Assembly: GCA_041660965.1 (NCBI GenBank)
Contig: JBAZVH010000001.1
Location: forward strand, 1-64,000
Reading direction: 5' to 3'
Length of the DNA: 64,000 nucleotides
DNA from: Candidatus Gracilibacteria bacterium
GTDB lineage: Bacteria; Patescibacteriota; Gracilibacteria; BD1-5; JAGOOR01
The notes below the pieces were generated by a model, which saw only the letters and a program-made list of their open reading frames with translations, searched no databases and was not told the origin of the DNA. Shown piece by piece: positions 50,501 through 60,392 of the stretch. A program made the translations under genes and the position numbers. Position 1 is the first letter of the stretch. Every line of letters starts with the position of its first letter.

Positions 50501-51001
50501 ATGCCACTCTCACCTCGATTCGAAGAACTCATGGATGAATTGGAACTAAAAGATGCCCTCTGGCACCTGCAACGAGCAAATGCTTGAGTCAATCAGGCAA
50601 CAGAAGAGGAGCTCATGGAATGATATTCTCGAATACTTCAGCTCGCTCAAAATACAGGAGAATGTATCACACGAATACTTGAAAAAACTACTCAGGAATT
50701 GAGCAGAATGCTCTCCAGAGAATCACTCCTCAAGAATAGAAACATATATGTCCATGATAGTTGCGAGAGAAGGGATAACTGAAATTATAACAAGACAATT
50801 TGTGATCTCGCTGAACATGTGCGTCTTTCAAGATTAGTAAAACAAGCACAGATACTTCAGCAAGGAGAATGAGTCCAAATACGCGATATCACAGCGAGTA
50901 TCCAATTATTGCCAGATAAGATTACATGATGAGACCAAACTATAGTGCTTAACAAAGCAAGAATTTTAGCAATTCTGCCAACTCATGCTGCAGCTGCCTA
51001 A
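50501..51001 (+). CDS. Hypothetical protein (166 aa), largely helical
   Basis: It has acidic and amphipathic helical stretches (FEELMDELELKDALWHLQRAN; RLSRLVKQAQILQQGEGVQIRD) and no signal peptide. At least five UGA codons are read as Gly. The last 4 bp overlap the TAG of the opposing trmD. No family recognised. Confidence 0.55.
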
Positions 51002-51678
51002 AAACTATTTTCCTTTCTCCACTTCTGGATTTTCTTTGGATCACCTGAGAGGAGAACCTCAGGAACTTTATATCCCATAAAATCACTTGGACGTGTGTAT
51101 TGCGGGTATTCAGCTTTTCACTCCAACGCCTCAGAGAAAGACTCTTCATGAAGTGAGACCGTATTCCCGACAACTCCTGGGATCAAACGCACTAGAGCAT
51201 CGAGAAATACCATCGTTGCCAGCTCTCCACTGCTTACGACAAAATCTCCGATAGAATATTCTTCAAACTCAAACATCTCAAATACTCTATGATCGACTCC
51301 TTCATAATGTCAGCAGAGGATGATAAATTCTTCATCTCGTAATTCTCGCGAGAGTTGTTCTATTTTTGGCTGTCGAAGCCGTTCACCACGAGGTCAGAGA
51401 TATATTTTTCTCATACCATTTTTGTATTTTGTATTTTGTATTTTGTATTTCTCTTCAATATCCATGATTGCAAGGTACATCGGCTCTATCTCTATCAATG
51501 CCCCTGCTCCCCCACCATATGGCTTATCGTCGACACGATGCTGTGCCTGCGTCGAAAAATCTCCCAGATTATAAAACTCTGGAGTAAACAAACCTTTTTC
51601 TCGAGCGATACGCATAATACTCGTATCAAAATAACTCGAGAAACTCGCAGGAAAATTGGCAATAATATGAGGATGCAT
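50998..51678 (-). CDS. trmD: tRNA (guanine37-N1)-methyltransferase
   Basis: 226 residues, SPOUT family. It makes m1G37, which prevents frameshifting. The conserved parts are HRVDDKPYGGGAGALIEIEP, then LCGHYEGVDHR, IGDFVVSSGELATMVFLDALVRLIPGVVGN, and YPQYTRPSDFMGYKVPEVLLSGDPKKIQKWR. Start at MHPHIIANFP gives the family's N-terminus; ten more codons would extend it. The stretch EEKYKIQNTKYKNGMRK is encoded by a heptamer repeat at 51422-51449 and is absent from normal TrmD. Confidence 0.95.
51422..51449. repeat. Heptanucleotide tandem repeat inside trmD
   Basis: About four copies of TTTTGTA (or cyclic permutations) in the plus-strand orientation; translated on the minus strand they give the KIQNTKYK-type insert in TrmD. 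Confidence 0.7.
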
Positions 51679-51689
51679 CGAAAAAAACA

Positions 51690-52052
51690 CTAAAATCTGC
51701 CGACACACACCACAGAATAAATATAGAGAGTGGCTACGAAAACTAAAATAAGAATCAATGTAATAATTGTTGATGAAAGAATCTTATCGCTCGTGTCTTT
51801 TTTAGTTTCTTTTTTTTGTGGAGCAACTTCCTTGTAGACTTTTTTCGTAACTGGTGGACTTACTTTAGCAGGTGTTTTTGAAGGAGATTTTTTTGGAGCC
51901 GGTTTCGTGGTTTTTTTTGTAACAGTTTTTTTGATAGGAGCAGATTTTTTAACGGGCTTCTTTGAGACAGCAGGAACGGCAGATACTGCGACACTCTTCG
52001 GAGCTGCCTTTTTTTTAGGAGCAGCTTTTTTCTTCGGGGAAGACTTTACCAT
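51690..52052 (-). CDS. Lys/Ala/Pro-rich protein with C-terminal transmembrane segment
   Basis: 120 residues. The first 90 residues are repeats of KKAAPKKKAAPK and KKTTKPAPKKSPSK, a histone H1-like or AlgP-like composition, then a tail with the hydrophobic segment ILSSTIITLILILVFVATLYIYSV. A charged DNA- or polymer-binding tail anchored to the membrane is suggested. No UGA used. It starts upstream of trmD with 11 bp between them. Confidence 0.65.
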   Translation of the reverse strand: MVKSSPKKKAAPKKKAAPKSVAVSAVPAVSKKPVKKSAPIKKTVTKKTTKPAPKKSPSKTPAKVSPPVTKKVYKEVAPQKKETKKDTSDKILSSTIITLILILVFVATLYIYSVVCVGRF

Positions 52053-52243
52053 AGAAAAAATTAAGAAATATAGAGATAGAGTATGTATTATTACGCCATT
52101 TCAAGCATTCTTTGATGACAAAGTTATTTTTTACTATCAAATAAAGCAAATAATTGAGAGCAAGAAAATTAGTATACCAACTTTCTATATATTCCCCGGA
52201 AGCAAAAACGTATGTTATGGGATGAGATCTCTTTGAATGATAA

Positions 52244-52270
52244 TTGACATTTATATAGGCAGTATACAAT
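52244..52270 (+). promoter_or_regulatory. Promoter of the gene at 52300
   Basis: TTGACA at 52244-52249, 15-bp spacer, TACAAT at 52265-52270; about 29 nt to the ATG. Confidence 0.55.
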
Positions 52271-52299
52271 GTTCATCTTCACACTTCATAAATTCTTCC

Positions 52300-52734
52300 A
52301 TGGATGCAGCAGCACCAGTAACAGAAATTCCCTGAACAGATAGCACACGAGGAGATCTAGAAAAGCTTCCACCAGAAGATGTTGCTCGATTGATTCAAAA
52401 AAGCTTAGATGCCATAGCCCTCATACTCTTAGGTTCTGATGATGCACAAAAAGCGTGATTAATAGAAAACAGAACGAGTCTACAATGAACTCTTAATTTA
52501 CAACACACATTTCTTTCACATATAAAACAACCAAAATGAACTCGACCTTTTGCAGTTATCAGAAAGTTGTTGAGGAAAAGAGAATACTTCGTCGCTCTGG
52601 ATATTGGTAAAGAGATGCCGGATGGAACGCATTATGGTAGAGTTTTTTTCTGAGAAGACCTCACGCCAGTTTGGATGAAAGTGAATCCAAAAACATGAAA
52701 TATAATAGATAAAACAGTATATTTTCAACAATAA
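52300..52734 (+). CDS. Hypothetical protein (144 aa)
   Basis: It needs six UGA read as Gly. It starts MDAAAPVTEIPGTDSTRGDLE. The middle has helical DVARLIQKSLDAIALILLGSDD and the end FAVIRKLLRKREYFVALDIG and GRVFFGEDLTPVWMKV are beta-like. No known family. The stop is 3 bp from the stop of the opposing PilB-like gene. Confidence 0.55.
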
Positions 52735-52737
52735 ATA

Positions 52738-54030
52738 TTACAGCAATCCATTCCCCTCACACTCTGCCGTTGTGGTCATTCAGAGGAGGACCTTGGCACG
52801 AGCATCATCAGCGAGAGTGAGAAATCCATCCTTGCGCGCAAGCTGAAACATCTCAGTATCAGTATGTCCTGATCGGATACTATCACGGATAGCATCAGTG
52901 ACCGCGAAGACCTCATAGATACCGACTCGGCCACTAAATCCGGTATATCCACACTCTTCACAGCCGACTCAGTGCTGGATAAATGCCTTTTCGGATCCAT
53001 ATCTCTTGAGGAGTTCGATATCTTCTGGACGTATTTCAGCATTTTCATCGCTTACTCCACAGTGATGACAGACACGTCGTACCAATCTCTGTGCGATGAT
53101 GATATCGACTGAAGCAGCAATATCATAGTTTGAAACTCACATATTCACGAGACGATCTACCGTCTCAATGGCACTTTTTGTATGAAGTGTAGAGAGAACA
53201 AGATGCCCAGTAAGAGCAGCTTGTATAGCAGTATTGGCTGTATCGAGGTCACGGATTTCCCCTATCATAATAATATCTGGGTCATGACGAAGTACCGATC
53301 GTACTCCAGACGCAAATGTATATCCTTCTCGTTCGTTGATTTCTGATTGTAAGACGTCAGGTATCTGGTATTCTATCGGGTCTTCGAGGGTGATAATCTT
53401 ATCTTCTGGGTTTTTGAGCATATCTATCAATGTGTAGAGTGTCGTCGTCTTACCAGAACCAGTCGGACCAGTGACGAGGATCATCCCTTGTTTCTTCTCG
53501 AGAGAATGCAGAATATCAGTTTTTTGCGTGCCGATGATACCGAGCGCATCGATGGTGAGGACATTATTCGTCGCATCGAGGATACGACACACCACACTCT
53601 CTCCATATCTCGTCGGCATCACAGAGACACGGATATCTATTTTTGCTTCTTTGCCATCTTTCCCAAGACGAAATTTTCCATCTTGAGGGACATTATGGAT
53701 ATTGAGCTTGAGATTGGAGCGATATTTGAGTCGTTCTACGAGTGTTTCGTGTTCTTTCATCGAGAGTTTTCAAAGAGGGGCGAGATTACCATCGATACGA
53801 AATCGTGGCACAGAATCATACTCCTGAATTTCCAAATGCACATCGGATGCCTTGAGAGTAATAGCTCACTGAATCAGTGTATTCAGAGCACTATCAGAGT
53901 CCTGACGATCGAGCGCCATCTTCATATCATCTAGAATTGTATGAAATTCTGATCGATAAAAAGCTTCACCGGTATACTCCTTCGTGATAAGCTTTTTTAT
54001 ATCTTCAATGGTGTTTTTTTGTTGTGTCAC
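52738..54030 (-). CDS. PilB/GspE-like type IV pilus assembly ATPase
   Basis: 430 residues, hexameric ATPase powering pilus extension. ILVTGPTGSGKTTTLYTLID is Walker A (about residue 192), then ITLEDPIEYQ, DPDIIMIGEIRD (Asp box/Walker B), TGHLVLSTLHTKSAIETVDRL (His box), and the tetracysteine zinc motif CHHCG...CEECG. It is shorter than usual PilB (about 570) and lacks the N-terminal MshEN domain. A GTG codon serves as start; no in-frame ATG is available. No other pilus genes are nearby. Confidence 0.88.
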
Positions 54031-54088
54031 GGATACATAGTACCCTATATTTCTTCATTTTGCAAAAATATTCATACAATATGTGCGT

Positions 54089-55039
54089 ATGAAATCTGAA
54101 AAATCACCTATTTGAGAGAGAAATATCCAGAATCTGCTCTCGCCCATCACCGATAAGCGAGTTATCGTGTCATGTTCTGGGGGTCCTGACTCGATGTGAC
54201 TTCTTGAGATGGTACGAGTTTTCTCGGGAGAAAGTGCCTCAGATACTATCGTCGTCGCTCATATCCATCATTGATTACGGGAAAGCGCCGAGAGAGACCA
54301 GAAACTCGTCCAAGAATATTGCAAAAAATACCACCTCCCCTACGAATGCCTACGAGTAGATATCCGAAAGGAAGCAAAAAAGACAAAAACGACGCTCGAA
54401 GAATGTGGGAGAAATATCAGAAAAAAATGGCTCGAGGAGATCCGAATAAAGCATCAAGCAGACTACATCCTCACAGCACATCATGCGGATGATCAGGCAG
54501 AGACCATCCTCTACCGTATCACAAAAGGAACAAGCATTACAGGTCTTTCTGGTATAGCACGATTTTCTGGATATTATTTCCGACCACTTCTCACACTCAC
54601 GAAAAAAGATATTCTAGACTACAATACAATTCATTCTATCTCCTCAGGATATGATGAAACCAACGATGATACCTCGATTCCGAGAAATCTCCTTCGACAA
54701 GTGATACTTCCGCAGTTACAGAATATTAATCCAGAAGTCTCAAAAGCACTTTCTCGACTGAGTGAGTCTGCCCAAGAATTGAAATCGAGTTTTGATTGCT
54801 ATTTCGCAGAAGTTATTGCACAAAAAGAATTTAACTACGACTGGTATCATGCTCTTCCTCTTGGCTTTCAACACGAGCTTCTTCGATGTCTGTATGAAGC
54901 CACAAATGGCTCCACTCATGGTCTCTCTCTCGCTCTCCTTCTCGAGATCGACCGGTTTCTCTCAACTCGTACTGGTGGTAAGAAAGAATTGTGAAAAAAA
55001 TGGCTCATAAAAAAACACGGTAAAATATATTTGACATAG
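54089..55039 (+). CDS. tilS: tRNA(Ile)-lysidine synthetase
   Basis: 316 residues. It changes C34 of tRNA-Ile(CAU) to lysidine so it reads AUA. The P-loop VSCSGGPDSMGLLEMV (residues ~28-43) and TAHHADDQAETILYRIT are the PP-loop motifs, followed by RPLLTLTKKDIL. UGA-coded Gly in DSMG and HHG show the recoding. A substrate candidate is the CAU tRNA at 42267. TACAAT at 54075-54080 lies 8 nt upstream of the ATG. Confidence 0.94.
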
Positions 55040-55058
55040 TATAAATAGTTAATATAGT
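55031..55058 (+). promoter_or_regulatory. Promoter of the MarR gene
   Basis: TTGACA at 55031-55036, 16-bp spacer, TATAGT at 55053-55058; the -35 lies in the last codons of tilS. The AT-rich leader (27 nt) may hold a binding site. Confidence 0.5.
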
Positions 55059-55085
55059 AATATTAAATATATCTTAATTTATTCT

Positions 55086-55550
55086 ATGGGGAACCCTGCA
55101 TCACCAACACCAACTCCTGAACATCAAGCAGATGCAGAACGTCTTGCTGACTTTGTTCTCTTTGCACAAAGATCAACTATATTATGATTATCTAAAACCC
55201 TTAACGAGGGAAATGTCTCTTTCCCACAATTCTTTTTTCTTGCCTATCTCGCAAGCGTGGACTATCAGACCCCAACAGATATTGCCAAGAAAATGAATTT
55301 TTCTAGTGCAGCTGCTACGGGGTTCATCGATCGTATGGAAAAATTAGGACTTGTAGAGCGTACACACAGTCATGAAGATCGAAGAAATATCATGGTACGA
55401 ATTACGTGAAAATGAGCTGAATTTGTCGCAACAATGCGTGAAGAAATCAAGGGAGAACTCGAAACTTTACTGAGTGGTTGGGAAGAAGAAAAAAGTCAAA
55501 CTACCTGAGGGACAAAAAGAGCTCTTCGAACGCTTATGCCGAACTCTTAA
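55086..55550 (+). CDS. MarR-family transcriptional regulator
   Basis: 154 residues, winged-helix dimer. The recognition region is YQTPTDIAKKMNFSSAAATGFIDRMEKLGLVERTHSHEDRRNIMVRIT, which ends in the wing. The first 20 residues are Pro/Thr-rich. UGA is read as Gly in the C-terminal helix. Its last codons overlap the stop of the opposing hflX by 4 bp. No clear target beside it. Confidence 0.85.
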
Positions 55551-56665
55551 AGGATGTGCTTTTTGATGTGATCAATCCCCTCCCCTGTTTTTGCTGAAAC
55601 AAAGATCGGTGTATAGTTTTTGGCAACTTTCTTGAGATCTTTCAATTCTTTTGGTGAGACCTTATCTATTTGATTAAAGATATAGATACGAGGTTGCTTT
55701 GCGCCGATTCTGTCCAGGATATCATTTGTCACATCGATACGATGTTGCCAGTGAGGATCGCTCGCATCCACCACTTCGAGGAGAATGTCGCAGGAAAGGG
55801 ATTCTTCCAGCGTCGAAGAAAAAGCATCTATCAATTCAGGTGGTAAATCACGGATAAAACCAATAGTATCGTAGATGAGAATATCTGAACGTATAATGAA
55901 TTGTCCTTCTTTATTGGTATACGCACCTTTTGGTAGTTTCATTTTCCCCACAGTCGTACCGAGCGTAGCAAAGAGCTCATCTTTTGCCAGTACCATCTTA
56001 TCGGTCAGAGCATTCATCAGAGTCGATTTCCCAGCATTGGTATACCCGACAATACCGACCGTGAGGGCGTTGGAACGTTTACGAGCAGATCTATTTTGTA
56101 TACGGACACGGCGATAATGATCGATTCTTACTTTCGTCTTCTTTTCCAGTTCTCGTAAATGTCGTCGCATAATCTCAGTATTTGTCTCACCGATACCAGA
56201 GGTGCCAATACCTCCTCACTGCCTATCCATCTCCATCCCCATACCAAATATTCGAGGACCCATATGTTTGATAGAGGCGAGCTGGATCTGGAGTTTTGCC
56301 TCTGGAGTCTTCGCATGAAGCTGAAATATTTTTAAAATAAGATCCACACGATCCCAGATTTGGAGCGTCATTTTTCGCTTCTCAATTTCCTGGATAATCG
56401 CATAAATCTGTCGAGGTTTCAGGATATTCCCGATAATCAGCGTATCCGCCTGGAGCTCAACCGCAAGATTGAGGACTTCATCGAGCTTGCCTTTTCCGAC
56501 GTAGGTACTATAATCCGGCTCGTCTCTTTTTTGCAGTGTCTGCAAGACGACGACTCCACGATAGGTGGAAACGAGCTTTTCCAGCTCGGAGATACGGTCT
56601 TCCAGACTAAATCAAGCGAGAAGTTTCGGATCTTTTGGAGCTATATCGAGGAGAATCGTGCGCAT
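55547..56665 (-). CDS. hflX: Ribosome-associated GTPase HflX
   Basis: 372 residues. HflX splits stalled or hibernating ribosomes. The N-terminal nucleotide-binding part is ERISELEKLVSTYRGVVVLQTLQKRDEPDYSTYVGKGKLDE, then the glycine-rich linker (DRQGGGIGTSGIGETNTE) and the G domain: IVGYTNAGKST (G1, about residue 208), DTIGFIRDLPP (G3) and FNQIDK (G4). The first Gly of the linker run is UGA. Confidence 0.92.
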
Positions 56666-56736
56666 ATCCTCATTGTAGAGAGAAAAAAGTATTTACCAAA
56701 TTTGCATTTCAGAAAAACCTATGATACCATATCTCT

Positions 56737-56883
56737 ATGATAGCAACAAAAACAAGACGTCCGGCTCCTTTTTTCACTACCTGCCAACGATGTGGGTATA
56801 TCGTCTCTGGAGAAGAAGAAATCTGTGAAGCATGTCAAAAACAGAAAACAGGAAATCCTGTATTTAATCTCTTTTTATGGTAA
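56737..56883 (+). CDS. Small zinc-ribbon protein (48 aa)
   Basis: CQRCGYIVSGEEEICEACQ is a two-knuckle zinc ribbon in a protein of only 48 residues with a Lys/Arg-rich start. TTGCAT at 56702 and TACCAT at 56725-56730 (17 bp apart) form a promoter whose -10 lies 6 nt before the ATG, so the mRNA would be nearly leaderless. Its stop codon overlaps the ATG of the next gene. Confidence 0.6.
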   Translation: MIATKTRRPAPFFTTCQRCGYIVSGEEEICEACQKQKTGNPVFNLFLW

Positions 56884-57254
56884 ACTGAACTGCCTTGAAG
56901 GGTTGTGACACAACACTTCATCAATTTCCACGACATGCATGGAAAGAAGACCCATGGTTTAATGCTCATGATAACACCACTATTACACCGGCAGATGACT
57001 TCGATGAGGTACAAAGCATCATCGAACTTGCCAGGCAAAAAGATGGTATACCTGATGCTCGAAAGCATACTATCACATACAATATGGTAGATGGCGACGA
57101 AGTTACTGAAAAAGTAACAAGTGAATTGTTTCCTTTAGCTTCGTTTACTGTAGCAGTCGAACACAAAGAAGATGAAAGTGTTGCTATTGTCGTGACCATA
57201 GATAATGGTGTGGTAAGTAAAACACGACATTGGATCGAAAGAATATTCTCCTAA
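56877..57254 (+). CDS. Hypothetical protein (125 aa)
   Basis: It starts with ATGGTAA overlapping the previous stop, and a UGA in MVNGTALKGCD is Gly. The chain continues DTTLHQFPRHAWKEDPWFN and a beta-rich segment (KHTITYNMVDGDEVTEKV, AVEHKEDESVAIVVTID). No signal peptide and no family recognised. It is translationally coupled to the zinc-ribbon gene. Confidence 0.6.
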
Positions 57255-57258
57255 GATT

Positions 57259-57738
57259 ATGCAAAAAAAGAGTATAAAAGCACCCGTTATTCTTGCCATC
57301 CTTTGTGCTATCGGAGTTCACACAGTTCTCTTTACTGATGCTGGACACCGCATACAATGAGCGATTACTGAGAGCTGAGTCACGGTTATGCCGGATGTCG
57401 CTCTGACACTCAATAATGGTACACTTTCGCTGAAGCTCCAAAAAGATATCCCAAGTGCTACAAAAATCACTGCATCTCTCGGCTACAATGATGAGTCTCT
57501 CGTGCTCTCCTCACCAGAAAGTACTCTCGGCGTTATCACAATAATAAATGAAGATTTTAGTCAAAATATGACACTCACTCTAAAAAATCCAATCAATCTC
57601 TCAAAAGGAACTATTCTCGCAACATGGAAAGTCACAAAAGTGCTTCCGGAAATACAGACTATCAATCTCACAAATACTCAGATAAAAACTTCAGATGGAA
57701 CACAAGATCTCAGTACTGAAGGTACTGGGGAATTCTAA
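57259..57738 (+). CDS. Secreted or anchored beta-rich protein (159 aa)
   Basis: An N-terminal signal or anchor (VILAILCAIGVHTVLFTDA) is followed by a beta-sandwich-like domain: LTLNNGTLSLKLQKDIPSATKITASLGYNDESLVL and TLKNPINLSKGTILATWKV, reminiscent of cohesin/dockerin-type or pilus adhesin domains. Identity is uncertain. It follows the previous gene by 4 bp. A weak hairpin with a T run lies just downstream. Confidence 0.6.
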
Positions 57739-57782
57739 AACATTTGCTTTTATACAAAAATAATCCCCCTCACAGGATTTTT

Positions 57783-58391
57783 TTATTGAGAAAAATATAA
57801 TTCAACTTGTTTCCAATTCACTACGTTCCAGAAAGCGACAATATAATCAGCCCGTTTATTCTGATGTTTGAGATAATAAGCATGTTCCCAGACATCGATA
57901 CCGAGAATGGGTTTTAGTCCTGCGAAAAATGGAGAATCTTGTCCTGGTGTATGTTGGAGGATTAAGAGCTTATCTTGATCTTGAACGAGCCATGCCCATC
58001 CTGAACCAAACACAGAAAGAGCTTTCTGAGTAAATTCTGACTGAAAATTCTCAAAACTTCCAAACGTTTCATCTATTTTTTGTGCCAAAGCACCCTCAGG
58101 GCGACCTCACCCATTTGGTGAGAGAATAGTCCAGAAGAAGCTATGATTGAGATGTCAACCAAGATTATTGATGACTCCTCGTTGCTTATCTGAGAACACC
58201 TCGTCGAGATGTTGAGCGAGGATATCAGCAGAATATTTCTCCAGAAGACCGGTTCCTTCAAGCAGTTTCGTATAATTATTGACATAGGTCTGATGATGAC
58301 GGTCATGATGGATCTCCATCGTGAGAGCATCTATATATGGCTCAAGTGCGTCAAATGAATAAGTAAGAGCGGGAAGAGAGTGAGTAAGCAT
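57783..58391 (-). CDS. Superoxide dismutase (Fe/Mn)
   Basis: 202 residues. It removes superoxide. Metal ligands: His28 in MEIHHDRHHQTYVNNY, His (about 83) in LGHLNHSFFW, Asp and His in GIDVWEHAYYLKHQNKR. The sequence GSGWAWLV is typical. UGA codes Gly in INNLGHLNHS and PNGGGRPEG. Whether iron or manganese is used cannot be told. Its ATG follows a CATAAT box after 5 nt, again nearly leaderless. Confidence 0.95.
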
Positions 58392-58453
58392 ACTAATTAT
58401 GGTTTAAGAGTTGATGCGTTGATGAGTTTATAGGTTTCTGAATAAATAACCTG

Positions 58454-58467
58454 TTCGCCTGGGCGAA
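58454..58467. repeat. Palindrome TTCGCC-TG-GGCGAA
   Basis: A 14-bp inverted repeat with a 2-bp spacer, between sod and the next minus-strand gene. The core resembles the palindrome at 4112-4127. Confidence 0.5.
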
Positions 58468-58485
58468 TTCCTTCTTTGTGCTTTG

Positions 58486-58827
58486 TTATTTACCTCGTGG
58501 CATTCCATAAAAATCCAATCATTTCTGGTCAACCTTGGATTTTGTGTGAAAATTCTTTTTGTTTCCTTTTTTGAAGAAACCTCGTTCATCTACAATTCAC
58601 ATATCAAGAAGCGTCTGAAAACTCTTTGAGACAAGCTTCATTTTTGGCCAATTCTGCTTATTCTCCAGATAATGTTTTCGCTTTTTAAACGATTGATTGC
58701 TCCGAGTCTGAGAATTTTCACTGCCGATATAGACTTGATAGGTCGTCTTTTTGACACTTTTGGAAAGCCGTCGAGCTTTTGCTTGGGCTTTTACTACTGA
58801 TCATTTGAGTCCGTGTTTATTTGCCAT
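58486..58827 (-). CDS. Hypothetical basic protein (113 aa)
   Basis: The sequence is very Lys/Arg-rich (VVKAQAKARRLSKSVKKTTYQV, SFKKRKHYLENKQNWPKMK, KKGNKKNFHTKSKV) with three UGA-coded Gly. It may bind RNA or the ribosome, by composition only. No family recognised. It lies between gatB and sod on the same strand. Confidence 0.6.
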
Positions 58828-58853
58828 AATTAAAGTGAGACTAAGAGAAAAAG

Positions 58854-60281
58854 TTAACCTATACGTTTTTTGATTAAGTCAGTAAATATCTTTGGGTTAC
58901 CTGATCACCTACTTTCTTTCATACACTGTCCGACGAAGTAACCAAAGAGATTGGGCTTCCCTGATTGATATTCTGCAATTTGTGCCGCACTTTCTGAGAG
59001 GACTTTTTCGACAATTGTCTCCATAACCCCTGTATCGTTGACCTGCTTTAATCATTTTTTCTCAACGATTTCATCAGGATCACCACCGAGTTCGAGGAGA
59101 ATACGAACGACTTCCTGGGCATTGGTACTAGAAATCTCATCATTTTTCATCATCTCAACCACTCGAGCGAGTGACTCTGGCGTGATACGAAGCGTGGTAA
59201 AATCTATGTCTTCATCGGATTTTTTGAGGATACCGAGCATGACGGTGAGAATAAGCGATGAACATTTCTTTGCATCATTTGTGAGAGCAACTGCTTTCTC
59301 AAAGAAATCAGACATAGCTCGTTCGCCTGAGAGAATCCGTGCATCATCAGCGAGAAGACCCCATTCGAGATATTTCTGTCGGCGATCGATCGGAAGTTCT
59401 GCAATAGTACGAGCCGCGATATACTCTGGAGCGATACGAAGTGGTGGTAAATCTGGTTCAGGAAAATAACGATAATCCATCGCATCTTCTTTAGACCGAA
59501 GTGGGTGGCTCTCCCCTGTTTCATCGTCCCAACCACGGGTTTCTTGATCGATAGTTTCTACGCCACTATCATAGAGCTCTGCTTGCCTGGCTACTTCATA
59601 GTCTATCGCTCGACCAATCATCTGAAATGAGTTGAGATTTTTGACTTCTATACGATTTCCGAATTCATGACTCCCTATAGGGCGAAGAGAGATATTTACA
59701 TCGCAACGCAATTGTCCTTTTTCCATATCGGCATCGGAAGCACCAACAAATCTCATAATCTTCTGGAGTTCACGGAGATACTCAAGAACATCATCTTTTG
59801 ACCGAAAATCTGGCTCTGTCACTATCTCCATCAGAGGACTCCCAGAACGATTATAATCACAGAGTGTCTTCGTGAGAGAATGAGTGAGCTTACCTGCGTC
59901 GCACTCGATATGGATTCGTCGGATATTAAATCGCTTCAAAGTGCCCTCAACATACGTATCGAGGTGACCATGTTCTGCAATCGGATGAAAGAGTTGCGTA
60001 ATCTGATAGCCCATTGGGAGATCAGGATAAAAATAACTCTTCCGATCAAATTGAGAAAATTCATTGACTGTCATACGTAAACCGTGAGCAGCACGAACTG
60101 CGAGGTCTACTACACCCTCTGAGAGCACTGGGAGCGCTCCAGGGAGACCAAGAGAAACAGGTCCTACATTAATATTTGGATCACGTTCAAGTGCAACAGC
60201 ATTTGGTTCTGAGCCAAACATTTTTGTGATAGAGCCAACACGGACATGGGTCTCAAGACCAATAACAATTTCATATTTCAT
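58854..60281 (-). CDS. gatB: Aspartyl/glutamyl-tRNA amidotransferase subunit B
   Basis: 475 residues. GatB transfers ammonia to misacylated Glu-tRNA(Gln) or Asp-tRNA(Asn). The N-terminal part has YEIVIGLETHVRV, RKSYFYPDLPMGYQITQ, LCDYNRSGSPLMEIVTEPD and YRYFPEPDLPPL, and the C-terminal tail domain ends in VGQCMKESRGSGNPKIF. UGA after VEKK (near 59054) is read as Gly; without it the last 67 residues would be lost. TATAAT on the minus strand (60289-60294) lies 7 nt before the ATG. Confidence 0.96.
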
Positions 60282-60392
60282 ACGAGGGATTATAGGAAAA
60301 AAATCTAAAAATCTACCTTTTTCAGGAAAATTATTACAAGAAATTACACAAATAATTTGCTTTACAAGAAATAGTTGTTATAAATTACATTT

